A DNA stretch of 6,364 nucleotides from Planctomycetaceae bacterium. GTDB lineage: Bacteria; Planctomycetota; Planctomycetia; Planctomycetales; Planctomycetaceae. How positions within the stretch are numbered: the first letter of the stretch is position 1; the number at the start of each line of letters is the position of its first letter. Made by a program: the position numbers and the translations under genes. Under the pieces are notes generated by a model. That model was given only the letters and a program-made list of their open reading frames with translations. It was not told where the DNA came from and ran no database searches. The DNA lies in assembly GCA_003445035.1 (NCBI GenBank), contig DLVV01000019.1, positions 1 through 6,364 of the forward strand, in the 5' to 3' direction. Shown piece by piece: positions 5,104 to 6,364 of this stretch.

Positions 5104-6332
5104 TGCCGGTCTCACCCGTCACGCGAGGGATCTGCTGCCTGGCCCTGGTGACCGCGGCGTGCCCGGCTCCTTCCGCCGCCGCCGACCCGCCCTGGCGCCG
5201 TCACACGATCGATGCCGCCGACCGGGCCGCCTTCAAGCGAGGGGCCGACGGTGTCCGCCTGGCCGACATCAACGGCGACGGCCGACTCGACGTGACCACC
5301 GGCTGGGAGCAGGGCGGTGCCATCCGCGTCTGCGTGAACCCCGGGCCGGCCGCCGCCCGCAGGCCCTGGCCGGCGGTGACCGTCGGCAAGGTCCAGTCAC
5401 CCGAGGATGCCGTTTTCGCCGACCTCGACGGGGACGGCCGGCTCGATGTCGTCAGCTCATGCGAGGGCAAGACCCGCTCGATCTTCGTCCACTGGGCTCC
5501 GGCCGACAGCAACCGGTGGCGGGACCCGAAGGCCTGGACCACCGGGGCGATCCCGGCGGTGGCCGGCAAGCAGGCCTGGATGTACGCCCTGCCACTGGAC
5601 ATCGACCGGCGGCACGGCATCGACCTGCTGGTCGGCTCCAAGGGCAAGGCCGCCGGAGTCGGCTGGCTCGAATCGCCCGCCGATCCCCGTGACCTGTCCG
5701 GATGGAAATACCACCGGCTGGTCGATGCCGGCTGGATCATGTCGCTGGAACCTCACGACGTCGACGGAGACGGCGACACCGACGTCGTCGTCTCCGACCG
5801 CCGGGGCCCACGGCGGGGCGTCTACTGGCTCGAGAATCCGGGAGCGAAATCCTCCCGAGCCGGCCGGACCTGGCCGCGGCACGAGATCGGTGCCACCGGC
5901 ATCGAGGTGCTGTTCCTGGCCGTCGGCGACCTGGACGGCGACGGTGTGCCCGACGTGTTGTCCGCCGCACGCCAGGGCCGGCTCTCTTACTGCCGCCGCA
6001 CCCGCCAGGGATGGTCCGAACACTCGATCCCGTTGCCCGACAGGTTCCGTTACGGCAAGGGCGTGGCGATCGGCGACATCAACGGCGACCGGCAACCCGA
6101 TGTGGTAATGGCCAACCGCGGCGATCCGAAGAAGCGGGCCGTCAGTTGGATGAGCTACCGCGGCTCACCCACCTCCGGAAACTGGACCACCACCCGCATC
6201 AGCGATGCGGCAGGATCGAAGTTCGACCTCGTACAGCTTGTCGACGTCGACAGCGACGGCGACCTGGACGTGATGAGTTGCGAGGAGGTCGCCAACCTGG
6301 GGGTGTTCTGGTACGAGAACCCCCGCAAGTGA
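5103..6332 (+). CDS. Exported FG-GAP/VCBS repeat protein, predicted seven-bladed beta-propeller
   Basis: This 409-residue protein starts with a signal peptide, residues 1 to about 27. A lipobox-like T-A-A-C20 could make it a lipoprotein, although position -3 is not the usual Leu. Calcium-binding D-x-D/N-G-D-G-x-x-D loops of FG-GAP/VCBS repeats occur at residues 55-63 (DINGDGRLD), 107-115, 219-227, 276-284, 325-333 (DINGDRQPD, one Gly lost) and 381-389. A degenerate copy, DIDRRHGID, is at 166-174. The seven loops are 49-59 residues apart, which fits one seven-bladed propeller. Blade ends such as VYWLENPG, VGWLESP and VFWYENP recur. No catalytic motif is visible, so a binding or structural role at the cell surface or periplasm is likely. 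The ATG overlaps the stop of the Nudix regulator by one base, implying translational coupling in a two-gene operon and probable control by that regulator. Confidence 0.88.
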   Translation: MPVSPVTRGICCLALVTAACPAPSAAADPPWRRHTIDAADRAAFKRGADGVRLADINGDGRLDVTTGWEQGGAIRVCVNPGPAAARRPWPAVTVGKVQSPEDAVFADLDGDGRLDVVSSCEGKTRSIFVHWAPADSNRWRDPKAWTTGAIPAVAGKQAWMYALPLDIDRRHGIDLLVGSKGKAAGVGWLESPADPRDLSGWKYHRLVDAGWIMSLEPHDVDGDGDTDVVVSDRRGPRRGVYWLENPGAKSSRAGRTWPRHEIGATGIEVLFLAVGDLDGDGVPDVLSAARQGRLSYCRRTRQGWSEHSIPLPDRFRYGKGVAIGDINGDRQPDVVMANRGDPKKRAVSWMSYRGSPTSGNWTTTRISDAAGSKFDLVQLVDVDSDGDLDVMSCEEVANLGVFWYENPRK

Positions 6333-6339
6333 CCCCGAC

Positions 6340-6353
6340 CGGGCTATGGCCCG
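6340..6353 (+). terminator. Short GC hairpin just after the FG-GAP gene
   Basis: CGGGC (6340-6344) pairs perfectly with GCCCG (6349-6353) across a TATG loop, beginning 8 bases after the stop codon. No T-run follows before the window ends at 6364, so it could be a weak or factor-assisted terminator, or chance pairing. Confidence 0.3.
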
Positions 6354-6364
6354 ACCGTGATATT

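Noticed and set aside
4345..5115. 256-residue minus-strand frame opposite the Nudix regulator
   Set aside because: It is a shadow frame; the plus strand carries clear Nudix and winged-helix motifs and a Shine-Dalgarno sequence.
5407..6108. 233-residue overlapping frame within the FG-GAP gene
   Set aside because: It is an alternate-frame shadow produced by repeated GAC/GGC codons; its product is Thr, Ser, Pro and Arg-rich without domains.

Overview
The window is GC-rich throughout and reads like a planctomycete (Planctomycetota) chromosome segment. The evidence is the company of gene families: the tail of a DUF1501 protein, a secreted YVTN-type beta-propeller fused to a di-heme cytochrome c peroxidase-like domain, a thioredoxin-fold/PDZ protein of a type I associate with planctomycetes, and an exported FG-GAP/VCBS propeller. 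Most starts lack a Shine-Dalgarno sequence, which also fits. No mobile elements, tRNA/rRNA genes or CRISPR arrays are visible.

Layout. Positions 1-117 (+) are the C-terminal 38 codons of a DUF1501 protein. It converges on, and shares a CTAG stop overlap with, a minus-strand pair: a class I SAM-dependent methyltransferase (114-1037) lying 3 nt downstream of an exported propeller/di-heme cytochrome (1041-2762). A 128-bp divergent intergenic region follows. From it a plus-strand gene (2891-4159) runs through an in-frame TGA at 3050-3052. A 218-bp intergenic region (4160-4377) with an unusually AT-rich patch holds two copies of a 17-bp inverted repeat, AGTGT-N7-ACACT. It precedes a two-gene unit: an NrtR-type Nudix/winged-helix regulator (4378-5103) and, overlapping it by one base, an exported seven-bladed FG-GAP propeller (5103-6332).

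Main result. The gene at 2891-4159 is best read as one 422-residue selenoprotein rather than two fragments or a pseudogene. The TGA sits exactly where the first cysteine of a thioredoxin CxxC motif belongs (C-E-T-U-P-E-C). The frame is open and protein-like on both sides, the codon is followed by C, and a perfect 6-bp hairpin with a GGU loop begins 20 nt downstream, matching a bacterial SECIS element. The same protein carries a CxxCH haem-c motif and two PDZ-like domains. Ordinary gene calling would lose the signal peptide and the active site and start the protein at an internal GTG near 3131.

How the genes may work together (inference). The divergent pair, di-heme cytochrome plus haem-binding selenoprotein, could act together in periplasmic redox chemistry. 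The Nudix regulator probably controls its own operon, including the secreted propeller, through the paired palindromes. No NAD-metabolism gene is in view to support the classical NrtR role.
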